Of a stretch of 11,540 nt of DNA, positions 6,574 through 11,540 are shown one piece after another. Below the pieces are notes generated by a model, which made no database searches, had not been told where the DNA came from, and saw only the letters and a program-made list of their open reading frames with translations. The position numbers were made by a program, and so were the translations under genes. Source of the stretch: DATKCN01 sp035513175 (GTDB lineage: Bacteria > Chloroflexota > Chloroflexia > Thermomicrobiales > CFX8); contig DATKCN010000222.1 in the NCBI GenBank assembly GCA_035513175.1, positions 1-11,540 of the forward strand, read 5' to 3'. Within the stretch, counting starts at the first letter, position 1. Each line of letters begins with the position of its first letter.

Positions 6574-7392
6574 TTGCTCCCCAGCGACCCTGCCGGCCTC
6601 ATCCCACATCGCGTGCCCGTCATCACCGGCGTGACTCTCAACGTCGTCGAGCGACCCGGCGTCGGCGTCCCTGTCATCTGCCTGCACGGTGTCTGGGACT
6701 GGTGGCGCTACTGGATTCCCCTCGTCCCGTCCGGCGCCGGTTCGCTCGACGCGCGCCAGTTCTACATGCTCGACCTGCGCGGCCACGGCGATTCGTCGAA
6801 GCCCGCGTCCGGCTACGCATGGGATGATTACGCGTCCGATGTCATCGCCTTCATTCGTGAGAAGGGGCTGGAGCGCGTGACACTCGTCGGTCACTCGCTG
6901 GGCGCCCTCACTGCGCTGCTGATCGCGAGCGCGTTGCCGGAGCGCGTCGAGTCGCTCGTGCTGGAGGACCCGCCGCTGCCGTTGCGTCGCGGCCCCAGCG
7001 AGATGTTTCGCGGCGTCTACGAGATGCGCGCCCAGACCTTCGAGCAGATCGTCGACGACTTCACCGTCTGGCGACCCTGGACGACGCGCGAGCAGGCCGA
7101 AACCAGCGCCACCTGCCTGCTGCAGACCGCCGGAGGCGTCTTTCAGGCCATGTTCGACGGCGTCTCCGATCACGTCGAGATCCCCGTCCCCGGTGTGACC
7201 ATCGACGCCCCCGCGCTCGTCATCCGCGCCGGAGTGGCCGAACAGCGCGCGTTGGCTGACGAAGGCATCGACCTCCTGCGAGAAGCCGTGTCTAACGCTC
7301 GATTCGAGACTCTGGCAGGCACGAGCCACACCGTGCTGCGCGACGACCCGGTCGCCTACCGACGCCTGCTGGCAGACTTCCTTGGCTCCTGA
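6574..7392 (+). CDS. Alpha/beta hydrolase
   Basis: This 272-residue soluble hydrolase has the canonical fold markers. The oxyanion region is CLHGVWDWW (His38-Gly39), followed by MLDLRGHGDS and the nucleophile elbow GHSLG (106-110, Ser108). The late catalytic His252 is in GTSHTVL. The acidic residue is not obvious. The usual strand-7 position reads VIRAGVAEQRALADEG without a clean Asp, so Asp132 after strand 6 (LVLEDPP) or a nearby acid may serve. A cap domain spans about 135-200. The TTG start is supported by AAAGGA (6560-6565) with 8 nt spacing. It is divergent from the thi operon, and its 3' end overlaps the F420 oxidoreductase gene by 11 nt if that gene starts at TTG 7382, suggesting co-transcription. 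The substrate is not predictable. Confidence 0.88.
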   Translation: MLPSDPAGLIPHRVPVITGVTLNVVERPGVGVPVICLHGVWDWWRYWIPLVPSGAGSLDARQFYMLDLRGHGDSSKPASGYAWDDYASDVIAFIREKGLERVTLVGHSLGALTALLIASALPERVESLVLEDPPLPLRRGPSEMFRGVYEMRAQTFEQIVDDFTVWRPWTTREQAETSATCLLQTAGGVFQAMFDGVSDHVEIPVPGVTIDAPALVIRAGVAEQRALADEGIDLLREAVSNARFETLAGTSHTVLRDDPVAYRRLLADFLGS

Positions 7393-7807
7393 CCCGCCCA
7401 CATGGGCCCTGGACATGCTCCGAGACTCCCGCGTCGGCCACCTGGCCACCGCCAGCGCCGCCTCTGAGCCGCACGTCATGCCCGTTTGCTTCGCGTTTCG
7501 CGACGGCGCCATCTACTCCGTCATTGACGAAAAGCCCAAGTCCGGCCGTCGCTTGCTGCGCCTGCGCAACATCGACGCGACCGGCAAGGCCGCACTGGTC
7601 GTCGACCGCTACGACGAGGACTGGACCCGCCTCGCGTGGGTCCTCGCGCGCGGCCCGACCCGTGTCATCGGCCGCTCCGATCCGGTCCATACTCCAGCGC
7701 TCGATCTGCTGCGCGCAAAGTACCCGCAGTACCACGCGATGTCCCTCGCCAGCGCCGAGATCGTCGTTCTCACCCCTGACCGATGGACCTGCTGGCGCGC
7801 CTCCTGA
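7382..7807 (+). CDS. PPOX-class F420-dependent oxidoreductase (TIGR03668-like)
   Basis: The 141-residue protein is a single split beta-barrel of the pyridoxamine-phosphate-oxidase-like superfamily. It has GHLATASAASEPHVMPVCFAF, then DEKPK (49-53), RLRNI near 60-64, VDRYDEDWTRLAWV and the final DRWTCWRA. This set is characteristic of the TIGR03668 subgroup, thought to use the deazaflavin cofactor F420 (or FMN) for redox of unknown substrates. The TTG at 7382 overlaps the hydrolase stop and has no strong ribosome site. The ATG at 7415 is an alternative but would remove residues before the first strand, so 7382 is kept with reservation. Presence of the family implies that the host makes F420, consistent with Chloroflexota or Actinobacteria. 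Confidence 0.85.
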   Translation: MAPDPPTWALDMLRDSRVGHLATASAASEPHVMPVCFAFRDGAIYSVIDEKPKSGRRLLRLRNIDATGKAALVVDRYDEDWTRLAWVLARGPTRVIGRSDPVHTPALDLLRAKYPQYHAMSLASAEIVVLTPDRWTCWRAS

Positions 7808-7832
7808 GCCCGGCTTCGTCGCAACCGTCTCC

Positions 7833-7853
7833 CCGTTCCCTCCCAGGGAACGG
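7833..7853. terminator. Perfect 9-bp inverted repeat, possible terminator or operator
   Basis: CCGTTCCCT (7833-7841) and AGGGAACGG (7845-7853) form a perfect 9-bp stem with a CCC loop, 25 nt after the F420 oxidoreductase stop. No U-tract follows, so it is a terminator only by position. As it precedes a TATACT (-10-like, 7878-7883) and the next gene's start at 7926, it could instead be an operator. Confidence 0.5.
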
Positions 7854-7925
7854 CCGGGAGGTCAGGTTGCCACCCGCTATACTGCTGCCTGCTCCTGCTT
7901 TTCACCGGGCAGCAGATGGGAGACC

Positions 7926-8414
7926 ATGCGCGCATTTCTCGCGGTCATCGGAGTGTCGTTCGCAGTCGGCGCCGCAGGCGCCTGGACGCTGGCAGACGCC
8001 TTGTCGCAGTACACCAGCACGTTGCGGACCTTTACCGAGCTGGAGATTGACTACCAGCCCGGCTCGTTCGTCTGGCTCGACCCCGAGTTCAGCCACGGCC
8101 GCGCCACGGTCGTCTTCAACAACGGCTCGCCATCGAACGCGCGGATCGACAACATCAACCTCAACCTGCTATTCGACGGCGAGTTCGCCGGGGCGAACTA
8201 CGACGGGACGGACGGGTTCACGCTGGCGCGGGGTGAAGCGCGCGCGGTCGAGGTCGAGTTTCGGGTGACAACCCTCAGCATCCAGCATCGCGGAGGAAGC
8301 TCGACGCTTGGACTCAGCGGCAGCGTCGTCGTCGAGTTCAGTGGCATCGAGCGCGAGCTTGCCCTGCGGGTGCGCCGCACGATCGGGCCGGTCGCTACCG
8401 TGGAGGAACCGTAG
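7926..8414 (+). CDS. Membrane-anchored LEA14/WHy-like domain protein
   Basis: This 162-residue protein has one N-terminal hydrophobic segment (about 3-24), a signal anchor or uncleaved signal. Residues 50-150 form a beta-rich domain. The central part, VVFNNGSPSNARIDNINLNL then FDGEFAG, a Gly/Asp stretch, FTLARGEARAVEVEF, resembles LEA_2/WHy (LEA14-like) immunoglobulin-fold domains: 'N.s...i.i..v...L..dG...g......l..g.....v...v'. Such domains are linked with desiccation or stress tolerance, but here the role is inferred from pattern only. ATG 7926 follows GGGAG at 7918-7922 with a short 3-nt spacer. The open frame extends upstream, but that part is a shadow of the F420 oxidoreductase. It is separated from the next gene by one nucleotide, indicating an operon. 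Confidence 0.65.
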   Translation: MRAFLAVIGVSFAVGAAGAWTLADALSQYTSTLRTFTELEIDYQPGSFVWLDPEFSHGRATVVFNNGSPSNARIDNINLNLLFDGEFAGANYDGTDGFTLARGEARAVEVEFRVTTLSIQHRGGSSTLGLSGSVVVEFSGIERELALRVRRTIGPVATVEEP

Positions 8415-8415
8415 C

Positions 8416-8922
8416 GTGTCGGGCGTTCGCGGCGGAAGGTTCCTGGCTCGCCCCCTCTATGTTGGGCTGGTGGCCGCGCAGTGGGTAGCGCTCGTGCTGG
8501 CGCTGGCGTCGGTCAACGTCCACGCCTCCGGCGCGTTGCGGAACTACGTCACCCCCAGCATCAGCGACGGTTACCTCTTGCTCGCGCCGTTCGTGCTGGC
8601 GGGACTGCTGGGCGCGACGGTCAGCTCCGCGCGCCTGCTCATCGCGCTGGCGCTGGCGATGTGCCTCGTGTCGGCCATCATCCTCGGAGCGGTGATTTAC
8701 GCTCCCGCCTGGTTGGGGATCACCGCTCGCGCGGTGTCGCTGCAGAACTACGCCAGCCAGCACGCGCTGTTCGTTGCGTTGTGGACCGTCCTGCCCGCGC
8801 TCTTTGGTTGCGCCGCCGGTCACTATCTGGGCGGCGAGCTGCGGAGGGCGGCAACCAGCAGCCGGCAGCAGGGACCACCCGCATGGTGGGATCGCCTGCA
8901 TGAGGGACGCGACGATGCCTGA
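8416..8922 (+). CDS. Four-helix integral membrane protein, unknown function
   Basis: I do not recognise the family. The 168-residue protein has four hydrophobic segments, near residues 13-33, 52-70, 73-95 and 115-138. The C-terminal tail of about 30 residues is polar and Arg/Gln/Trp-containing, probably cytoplasmic. The loop between helices 1 and 2 (SGALRNYVTPSISDGY) and the one after helix 3 (APAWLGITARAVSLQNYASQ) are the most distinctive parts. The GTG start follows GGAGG at 8402-8406 with 9 nt spacing, and the preceding stop is only one base upstream. The 3' end overlaps the GNAT start by 8 nt. Tight coupling with a LEA-like anchored protein suggests a shared envelope role, which is inference. 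Confidence 0.72.
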   Translation: MSGVRGGRFLARPLYVGLVAAQWVALVLALASVNVHASGALRNYVTPSISDGYLLLAPFVLAGLLGATVSSARLLIALALAMCLVSAIILGAVIYAPAWLGITARAVSLQNYASQHALFVALWTVLPALFGCAAGHYLGGELRRAATSSRQQGPPAWWDRLHEGRDDA

Positions 8923-9655
8923 CGACCGGCGCGACGTGCCTGCATCGGAGACACCTGTCTGTAACATGCGCGGCGAGCAGGTTGCGCTCGGTCCGATTTC
9001 CCCCGCGCATCTGCCGGCCATGCAACGCTGGTTCAACGATCATGACACGCTGCTGACCGCTGGGATTGGGGCGATGCCCTGGACGCTGGAGCGACTCGCC
9101 GCCTGGCGAACGGATGTCACCGGTTCCGAGGAAGCGGCCTGGTTCACGATCTTCCAGCTGCCGGAGTTCCGCCAGATCGGGTACGCGGGCCTGCGCAGCA
9201 TCGACTTCGAGTCGCGCTCGGCGGAGTACGCCATCACCATCGGCGAGGCGAACGCGCGCGGGCAAGGCCTCGGCACGGAAGTCACCCGCCTCATGCTGGC
9301 ATACGCTTTCGAGGAACTGGGACTGGAGAGCGTCTCGCTCGACACCGTCGAATACAACCAGGGCGCTCGCCGGGCGTACGAGAAGGCAGGCTTCCGCGAG
9401 ATCGGCCGTCGCGGCCGCGCCGAGGCGATGGGCGGTCGCCTCTGGGACGCCATCCTCATGGAGTGTGTCAAGCCGGGGACGCCCTCACCTCCAGCCCCTC
9501 TCCCAATCCTGGGAGAGGGGAGAACGATGGCGACGAGAGACGGCGATCCCGTGCTGTTTCTGGTTGGGGAGCGGGTGGGGCTGGGACCGGCGAGCCGGGA
9601 GCAGATGCCGTCCTACCAGCGCTGGTTCAACGACTTTCAGACCATGCGCACCTAG
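8915..9655 (+). CDS. GNAT family N-acetyltransferase, C-terminus extended into second copy
   Basis: Residues about 17-175 form a RimJ/RimL-like GNAT domain (acetyl-CoA-dependent transfer to an amino group, substrate unknown). PAMQRWFND is near 34-42, the acetyl-CoA loop RGQGLG is at 115-120, and NQGARRAYEKAGFREIG ends the fold. ATG 8915 is chosen because GAGGG lies 8 nt upstream. It overlaps the membrane protein gene by 8 nt. The natural domain end (LMECV, about 171-175) has no stop. The frame runs through a palindromic repeat (encoding GTPSPPAPLPILGEGRT) and then into the second GNAT copy as far as a TAG at 9653. The product is therefore a GNAT with a 71-residue tail of 246 residues in total. 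Native function is plausible but the tail is abnormal. Confidence 0.8.
   Translation: MPDDRRDVPASETPVCNMRGEQVALGPISPAHLPAMQRWFNDHDTLLTAGIGAMPWTLERLAAWRTDVTGSEEAAWFTIFQLPEFRQIGYAGLRSIDFESRSAEYAITIGEANARGQGLGTEVTRLMLAYAFEELGLESVSLDTVEYNQGARRAYEKAGFREIGRRGRAEAMGGRLWDAILMECVKPGTPSPPAPLPILGEGRTMATRDGDPVLFLVGERVGLGPASREQMPSYQRWFNDFQTMRT
9483..9522. repeat. Dispersed-type C/T-rich palindromic repeat between GNAT copies
   Basis: After CCTCACCTCCAG, CCCCTCTCCCA (9495-9505) and TGGGAGAGGGG (9510-9520) form a perfect 11-bp stem around the 4-nt loop ATCC. The layout 'CCTCACC..CAGCCCCTCTCCC' with a mirrored arm resembles a palindromic intergenic repeat seen repeatedly in several bacterial genomes. I cannot show copies from one window. 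It replaces the expected stop region of GNAT 1 and its 3' arm provides a GGGGAG-like ribosome site 4 nt before the ATG of copy 2. Confidence 0.6.
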
Positions 9656-10084
9656 GGCGACCCGGAGCCCGCGCCGCGCACGATCGAGGAGTTGATGACG
9701 TGGTACGACGGTGAGATGAGCGGCAACCTCCGCCGCGCCTGGTTCAGCGTCTACGCGCTTGCAAAACTTCAGCACATCGGGTTCGTAGACCTGCATCACA
9801 TCGACCACCGCAACCGCACCGCAACAATGTCGATGATGGTTGGCGAGCCGTCCGCGCGCGGCCAGGGCTACGGCTCCGAGATGGCCAGCCTGATCGTGCA
9901 GCACGGTTTCCACGGCCTCGGCCTGCGCAACATCGCACTGGAGGTCTACGAGTTCAACCTCGCCGGCCAGCGCGTCTACCAGAAAGCGGGTTTCCGCGCG
10001 TTCGCCCGCCGCCGTCAGGCGCACATGATGGGCGGGCGCTTGTGGGACATCGTGCTCATGGAAGCGGTGAGCGGTGAGCGGTGA
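9527..10084 (+). pseudogene. Second GNAT acetyltransferase copy, interrupted by amber codon
   Basis: Starting at ATG 9527 the frame encodes a RimL-like GNAT parallel to the first copy: SYQRWFNDFQTMRT, then TAG (9653-9655), then GDPEPAPRTIEELMTWY, SARGQGYGSEM (acetyl-CoA loop), NLAGQRVYQKAGF and GGRLWDIVLMEAV. Alignment with the first copy (RWFNDHDTLLTAG..TLERLAAW) is continuous across the TAG, so this is one codon changed without a frameshift. GNATs of this type often have Leu at this place, so a TTG to TAG change is the simplest explanation. Translation could restart at TTG 9692 or ATG 9695 (GAGGAG at 9686-9691), giving about 129-130 residues that lack the first strand and helix but keep the CoA site. 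The last residues (AVSGER) and the stop are encoded by the TGAGCGG repeat. A sequencing error is possible. Confidence 0.65.
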
Positions 10085-10088
10085 GCGG
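10064..10088 (+). repeat. Heptamer tandem repeat TGAGCGG x3 at gene end
   Basis: TGAGCGG units lie at 10068-10074, 10075-10081 and 10082-10088, preceded by a partial GCGG. The GNAT-2 frame runs through the first two units and stops at the TGA of the third, so the repeat encodes its last residues. An inverted, degenerate array of the same unit lies at 10173-10200, allowing a 13-bp AGCGGTGAGCGGT stem across the convergent gap. Confidence 0.85.
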
Positions 10089-10172
10089 AGAGGGAGCGGG
10101 TGGGTACTCTTCCGCACCGCGGTGAACTGTTCGATTCTTGAAGTCCACGCGAGCGACCAATCGTTACCCTAA

Positions 10173-10200
10173 CCGCTCACCGCTATCCGCCATCCGCTCA
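10173..10200 (-). repeat. Degenerate heptamer array TGAGCGG x4 at proC end
   Basis: On the plus strand the units are CCGCTCA, CCGCTAT, CCGCCAT and CCGCTCA. Read on the minus strand they are TGAGCGG, ATGGCGG, ATAGCGG and TGAGCGG. The first TGA (10200-10198) is the proC stop codon. The array is the inverse of the one at 10064-10088. Together they bracket an 84-nt gap that otherwise holds only the palindrome CACCGCGGTG (10115-10124). The pair may act as a bidirectional terminator hairpin. Confidence 0.75.
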
Positions 10201-11058
10201 CTTCGAAGGCGGCGTAATCGGCGCCGCGCTGCCGGCTCCTAGTTCGACGGTGCGCTGGTACGCCGCCCACACGGCCCGCGAGATGACGGTGCGCAGGCTG
10301 CCCTTCTCCATCTGATAGATGGCGGCGGCGCTCGTGCCGCCGGGTGACGTCACCATGTTGCGCAGCTCTGCCGGGTGCTTGCCGGATTCACGCGCGAACA
10401 GCACGCTGCCGATCATCGTCTGCAGCACCAGTTCCTCGGCGATGCGGCGCGGGAAGCCCATGTGCACCCCGGCGTCGATCAGCGCCTCCATGACGAGGAA
10501 GACATAGGCCGGGCCGGTGCCGGAGAGGGCCGTCGCCATGTCGACCGCGTCCTCGCTCTCGACCCGCACGGCGCGCCCCATCGCGCCCAGCAGCGCGGCC
10601 ACGACGAGGTTCTGCTCGTCGCGCACGGCGGAAGTAGGCATCCACACAGTCATGCCCTGCCCGATCTGGGCCGGGGTGTTCGGCATGGCGCGCACAATTG
10701 CCGGATGCTCCAGCCCCCGTTGCAGCCGCTCTATGGTGGCCCCGGCGATGATCGAAATCACCACCTGCTCCGCGTCCAGGTTGCCGCGCAGATCGCGGAA
10801 GATTGCGTCAAGCGATTGCGGCTTGATCGTCAGCATCACCGCGTCCGCGTGGCTGGCCGCCTCGCGGTTACCGGCCACCATGCGCACGCCGAACTTTGCC
10901 GCCAGCTCGTCGCGACGCTCCTCGTACGGCTCGGCCCCGACGATCTGGGCTGGCGACACCAGCCCCTCGCGCAACATCGTCGCGATAATGGCCTCCGCCA
11001 TCACCCCGCACCCGAGAAACGCGATCTGCTTGTTAGCCAGCACGTCTGTTGCGTTCAA
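10198..11058 (-). CDS. proC: Pyrroline-5-carboxylate reductase
   Basis: This 286-residue enzyme performs the last step of proline synthesis, NAD(P)H-dependent reduction of pyrroline-5-carboxylate, in the cytoplasm. The Rossmann motif AFLGCGVMAEAI (Gly16, Gly18, Met20) is followed by LTIKPQ and RAMPNTPAQIGQGMT (from residue 123). The family signature begins at SGTGPAY (179-185), continues through VFLVMEALIDAG and MGFPRRIAEEL, and is followed by SPGGTSAAAIY (from 238). The length is near the usual 265-280, with a short Ala/Pro-rich C-terminal addition. The TTG start at 11058 is supported by AGGAG (complement of 11064-11068) with a 5-nt spacer. No proA/proB genes are visible nearby. Its stop codon is the first three bases of a heptamer array. 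Confidence 0.95.
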   Translation of the reverse strand: MNATDVLANKQIAFLGCGVMAEAIIATMLREGLVSPAQIVGAEPYEERRDELAAKFGVRMVAGNREAASHADAVMLTIKPQSLDAIFRDLRGNLDAEQVVISIIAGATIERLQRGLEHPAIVRAMPNTPAQIGQGMTVWMPTSAVRDEQNLVVAALLGAMGRAVRVESEDAVDMATALSGTGPAYVFLVMEALIDAGVHMGFPRRIAEELVLQTMIGSVLFARESGKHPAELRNMVTSPGGTSAAAIYQMEKGSLRTVISRAVWAAYQRTVELGAGSAAPITPPSK

Positions 11059-11075
11059 GGGGTCTCCTGTTGTTC

Positions 11076-11153
11076 GTAACGCGTAACGCGTAACGCGTGG
11101 CTCGGGATGTGGGTAGCGCTGCAGCAGCCATCGCGTTACGCGTTACGCGTTAC
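11076..11153. repeat. Perfect 22-bp inverted repeat built from TAACGCG heptamers
   Basis: TAACGCG occurs three times on the plus strand (11077-11083, 11084-11090, 11091-11097). Its complement CGCGTTA occurs three times at 11132-11138, 11139-11145 and 11146-11152. The arms 11076-11097 and 11132-11153 are perfect complements of 22 nt with a 34-nt loop. They sit between the amidohydrolase stop and the proC start, both minus strand. In the minus direction the first array begins 4 nt after the amidohydrolase stop; the second lies 16 nt upstream of the proC start, just before its Shine-Dalgarno. The hairpin may terminate transcription or separate the two genes. Confidence 0.85.
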
Positions 11154-11156
11154 ACA

Positions 11157-11540
11157 TCACGACACTTCCACCGCCGACGGCGCCGGGAACACCGGCGTCG
11201 GGATCATCCCGAACAGCCGGGCCGCGTTGCCGTACATAATCCGCTCGCGCTCTTCTTCGCCCAGACGCAGCATGTCGAACATCGTCTGCCAGTCGCGGAT
11301 CTCGTCTTCAAAGCGCTCGTTGTTGTCGGAGCCATACAGCAGCTTGAAGTGCGAGATTTCGCTGGGGATCAGCTTGCGCTCCATGATGTGCCGCCGCACC
11401 ATCTCGCCTCCCGACAGGTCGAAGAACACGTTGCGGCGCCAGCGAGCGATGTGGGCGGCGATGTCGTAGTAGCCGATCCCGAGGTGCGCGCCGATGATCT
11501 TCAGATCCGGAAACGTGAACGCGATCGTGTCGAGGTAGAT
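11157..11540 (-). CDS. Amidohydrolase family protein (COG2159-like), C-terminal fragment
   Basis: The gene is cut by the window end; 127 residues and the TGA stop are visible. Landmarks of the amidohydrolase_2 TIM-barrel family are FPDLKIIGAHLGIGYYD (His in the late barrel), RRNVFFDLSGG, then LLYGSDNNERFEDEI, where the Asp is a probable metal ligand. ERIMYGNAARLFG forms the typical C-terminal helix. These enzymes hydrolyse or decarboxylate diverse carboxylates with a divalent metal; the substrate is not predictable. The N-terminal HxH motif is outside the window. The gene precedes proC on the same strand, but the strong inverted repeat between them and the 98-nt gap argue against a simple operon. 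Confidence 0.85.
   Translation of the reverse strand: MYLDTIAFTFPDLKIIGAHLGIGYYDIAAHIARWRRNVFFDLSGGEMVRRHIMERKLIPSEISHFKLLYGSDNNERFEDEIRDWQTMFDMLRLGEEERERIMYGNAARLFGMIPTPVFPAPSAVEVS

Noticed and set aside
9653..9655. Amber codon read as pyrrolysine or a programmed readthrough site
   Set aside because: No pylT/pylS-like genes and no conserved downstream structure are visible in this window; a point mutation or sequencing error is simpler.
11077..11152. Possible CRISPR or integration array in the repeated TAACGCG region
   Set aside because: Units are 7 nt, directly adjacent without spacers, and in two inverted groups; no cas or integrase gene is present.

Overview
The window is GC-rich bacterial chromosome with tightly packed genes, many TTG/GTG starts and clear Shine-Dalgarno sites. 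A predicted F420-dependent oxidoreductase, a thiamine-regulated ThiXYZ-type transporter and heptanucleotide tandem repeats together suggest a Chloroflexota-like organism (for example a Thermomicrobia or related uncultured lineage). Actinobacteria cannot be excluded from sequence alone. No insertion sequence, phage gene, tRNA, rRNA or CRISPR array was seen.

Layout. (1) 1-348: the C-terminal end of a PIG-L/LmbE deacetylase (+), converging on a succinylglutamate desuccinylase/aspartoacylase-family metallo-hydrolase (427-1359, -). (2) 1422-1847: a small putative lipoprotein (+), then a CapA-family metallophosphatase-like protein (2005-3327, +). (3) 3343-6161: a three-gene minus-strand operon, ATPase -> permease -> lipoprotein, read as ThiZ-ThiX-ThiY, importing the thiamine pyrimidine precursor. 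Its 290-nt leader carries a TPP riboswitch (about 6347-6437), a sigma70-like promoter and an intrinsic terminator whose 5' arm is complementary to the aptamer 3' strand. This is the best-supported regulatory system in the window. (4) 6574-7807: an alpha/beta hydrolase overlapping a TIGR03668-type F420 oxidoreductase. (5) 7926-10084: a compact operon of a membrane-anchored LEA14-like protein, a four-helix membrane protein, a GNAT acetyltransferase, and a second GNAT copy interrupted by an in-frame amber codon. (6) 10198-11058: proC (-). (7) 11157-11540: the C-terminal part of an amidohydrolase (-).

Two features run across the window. Four gene ends carry short tandem arrays of 7-mers that begin with a stop codon (TGAGTGC, TGAGCGG, TAACGCG), several at the actual stop codon and two paired as inverted repeats; one further TAACGCG array lies in the proC leader. 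A C/T-rich palindromic repeat sits between the two GNAT copies, fusing their reading frames and supplying a Shine-Dalgarno-like sequence. Nothing here is a clear new defence or biosynthetic system. The stop-anchored heptamers and the riboswitch switching architecture are the observations most worth following.
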